Positions 42,505 to 43,010 of a stretch of DNA of 43,010 bases are shown here, piece after piece. The stretch covers positions 1 to 43,010 of the forward strand of contig CALFBM010000002.1 of the NCBI GenBank assembly GCA_937951645.1. Direction: 5' to 3'. The position numbers and the translations under genes are program-made. Origin of the DNA: an uncultured Rhizobiaceae group bacterium (GTDB lineage Bacteria; Pseudomonadota; Alphaproteobacteria; Rhizobiales; Rhizobiaceae). The notes below the pieces were generated by a model. The model did no database searches. It saw only the letters and a list, made by a program, of their open reading frames with translations, and was not told the DNA's origin. Within the stretch, counting starts at the first letter, position 1; every line of letters starts with the position of its first letter.

Positions 42505-43010
42505 ATGACAGAAAAAGCCCCATTAATCACAGGCGAAGACGGAAAAAATCGTTGTTTTTGGGCAGGCCCCCAGAAAGACTATCTAATTTATCACGACGAA
42601 GAGTGGGGAAATCCCGTTAACAGCGATACGCGCCTGTTTGAAAAAATCTGCCTTGAAGGGTTTCAGTCTGGTTTGTCGTGGTACACAATTTTGTCCAAAC
42701 GCGAAAACTTCCGTGAGGCTTTTCACGGATTTGATATTGAAAAAGTAGCTGCCATGGGTGAGGACGATATTGAAAATCTGGTCTTGAATGCAGGCATTAT
42801 TCGCCATCGTGGCAAGATTAAATCAACCATCAACAATGCACAAAGAGCCATTGAACTGATCGAAGAGAAAGGTTCCCTTGCCAAACATTTCTGGAGCTAT
42901 GAACCTGAGAACAGAGCTTCGTTTAAACTAATTTCAGACGTTCCAGGCTCAACAGATATTTCAGCAACAATTTCCAAGGACTTGAAAAAACGCGGCTGGA
43001 GCTTTGTTGG
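42505..43010 (+). CDS. tag: DNA-3-methyladenine glycosylase I, N-terminal part
   Basis: Base-excision repair enzyme that removes 3-methyladenine from DNA. The first 168 codons are visible; the end is beyond the window. RCFWAGPQKDYLIYHDEEWG (from residue 16) holds the first zinc Cys and a conserved Tyr-His block, LEGFQSGLSWYTILSKREN has the catalytic Glu region, and VLNAGIIRHRGKIKSTINNA is the helix-hairpin-helix region. ATG 42505 follows a GGTGGAAA stretch and is a normal family start. Length to the edge agrees with about 210 residues in total. Confidence 0.95.
   Translation, partial: MTEKAPLITGEDGKNRCFWAGPQKDYLIYHDEEWGNPVNSDTRLFEKICLEGFQSGLSWYTILSKRENFREAFHGFDIEKVAAMGEDDIENLVLNAGIIRHRGKIKSTINNAQRAIELIEEKGSLAKHFWSYEPENRASFKLISDVPGSTDISATISKDLKKRGWSFV

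Noticed and set aside
1-43010. CRISPR array, insertion sequence, prophage or tRNA/rRNA gene
   Set aside because: I found no regularly spaced repeats, transposase or integrase motifs, phage structural genes, or cloverleaf/CCA-ended tRNA-like stretches on either strand by eye.

Overview
The window looks like chromosomal DNA from an AT-rich alphaproteobacterium, most likely a Hyphomicrobiales (rhizobial-type) relative. The grounds are gene content and gene order: a large PodJ-like polarity protein with Sel1 repeats and a peptidoglycan-binding end, a plant-type glutamate-cysteine ligase near rsmE, the DUF952-pyrD-arsC-like block, the Lhr-like helicase/PdeM pair, a TSUP exporter paired with a TIGR02186-type protein, PrtD/PrtE-type secretion genes and DUF2927/DUF6460 proteins. 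The species cannot be named from the sequence alone. I see no insertion sequence, prophage, CRISPR array, tRNA or rRNA. Genes are tightly packed, and no gene-free stretch exceeds about 300 bases.

Layout. 1-4367 (minus): a beta-oxidation operon, read from a MerR regulator through a DmdC-like acyl-CoA dehydrogenase, an LCAD-like acyl-CoA dehydrogenase, a DUF1330 protein and a thiolase cut by the window edge; a perfect 18-base palindrome lies in front of the first dehydrogenase. 4652-9792 (plus): the PodJ-like protein, a DUF805 membrane protein and a small secreted serine-hydrolase-like protein. 9957-12130 (plus): TSUP exporter, TIGR02186-type protein, DUF3429 protein. 12138-15373 (minus): PdeM and its DEXH helicase. 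15410-17857 (plus): RNase T2, DUF6460 protein, MATE exporter.

17854-22719 (minus): an overlapping gene string of small membrane protein, SSS symporter, HSL-type hydrolase, DUF952, pyrD and an ArsC-like protein. 22850-27004: a LuxR-type response regulator facing a hybrid kinase that itself carries an SSS transporter domain, a CrbS/CrbR (MxtR/ErdR)-like pair next to the symporter it may control. 27245-30870 (plus): mscL, then type I secretion ABC and adaptor genes. 30873-34719 (minus): xseA and an ABC-2-like exporter pair.

34974-35318 (plus): a small PilZ-like protein behind a CtrA-like box. 35315-39610 (minus): a LysR regulator, an internally shortened LutA/LldE-like Fe-S protein, an uncharacterised protein with an Ada-like zinc motif, rsmE and gshA. 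39696-42385 (minus): two L,D-transpeptidases, each followed by a terminator, and a DUF2927 protein. 42505 to the end (plus): the start of tag.

Most of the window is ordinary core metabolism, envelope and repair. The parts most worth a second look are the LysR / shortened LutA / Ada-like / RsmE string, the symporter-kinase-regulator cluster, and the MerR operator. I found nothing I would call a clearly new defence or mobile system.
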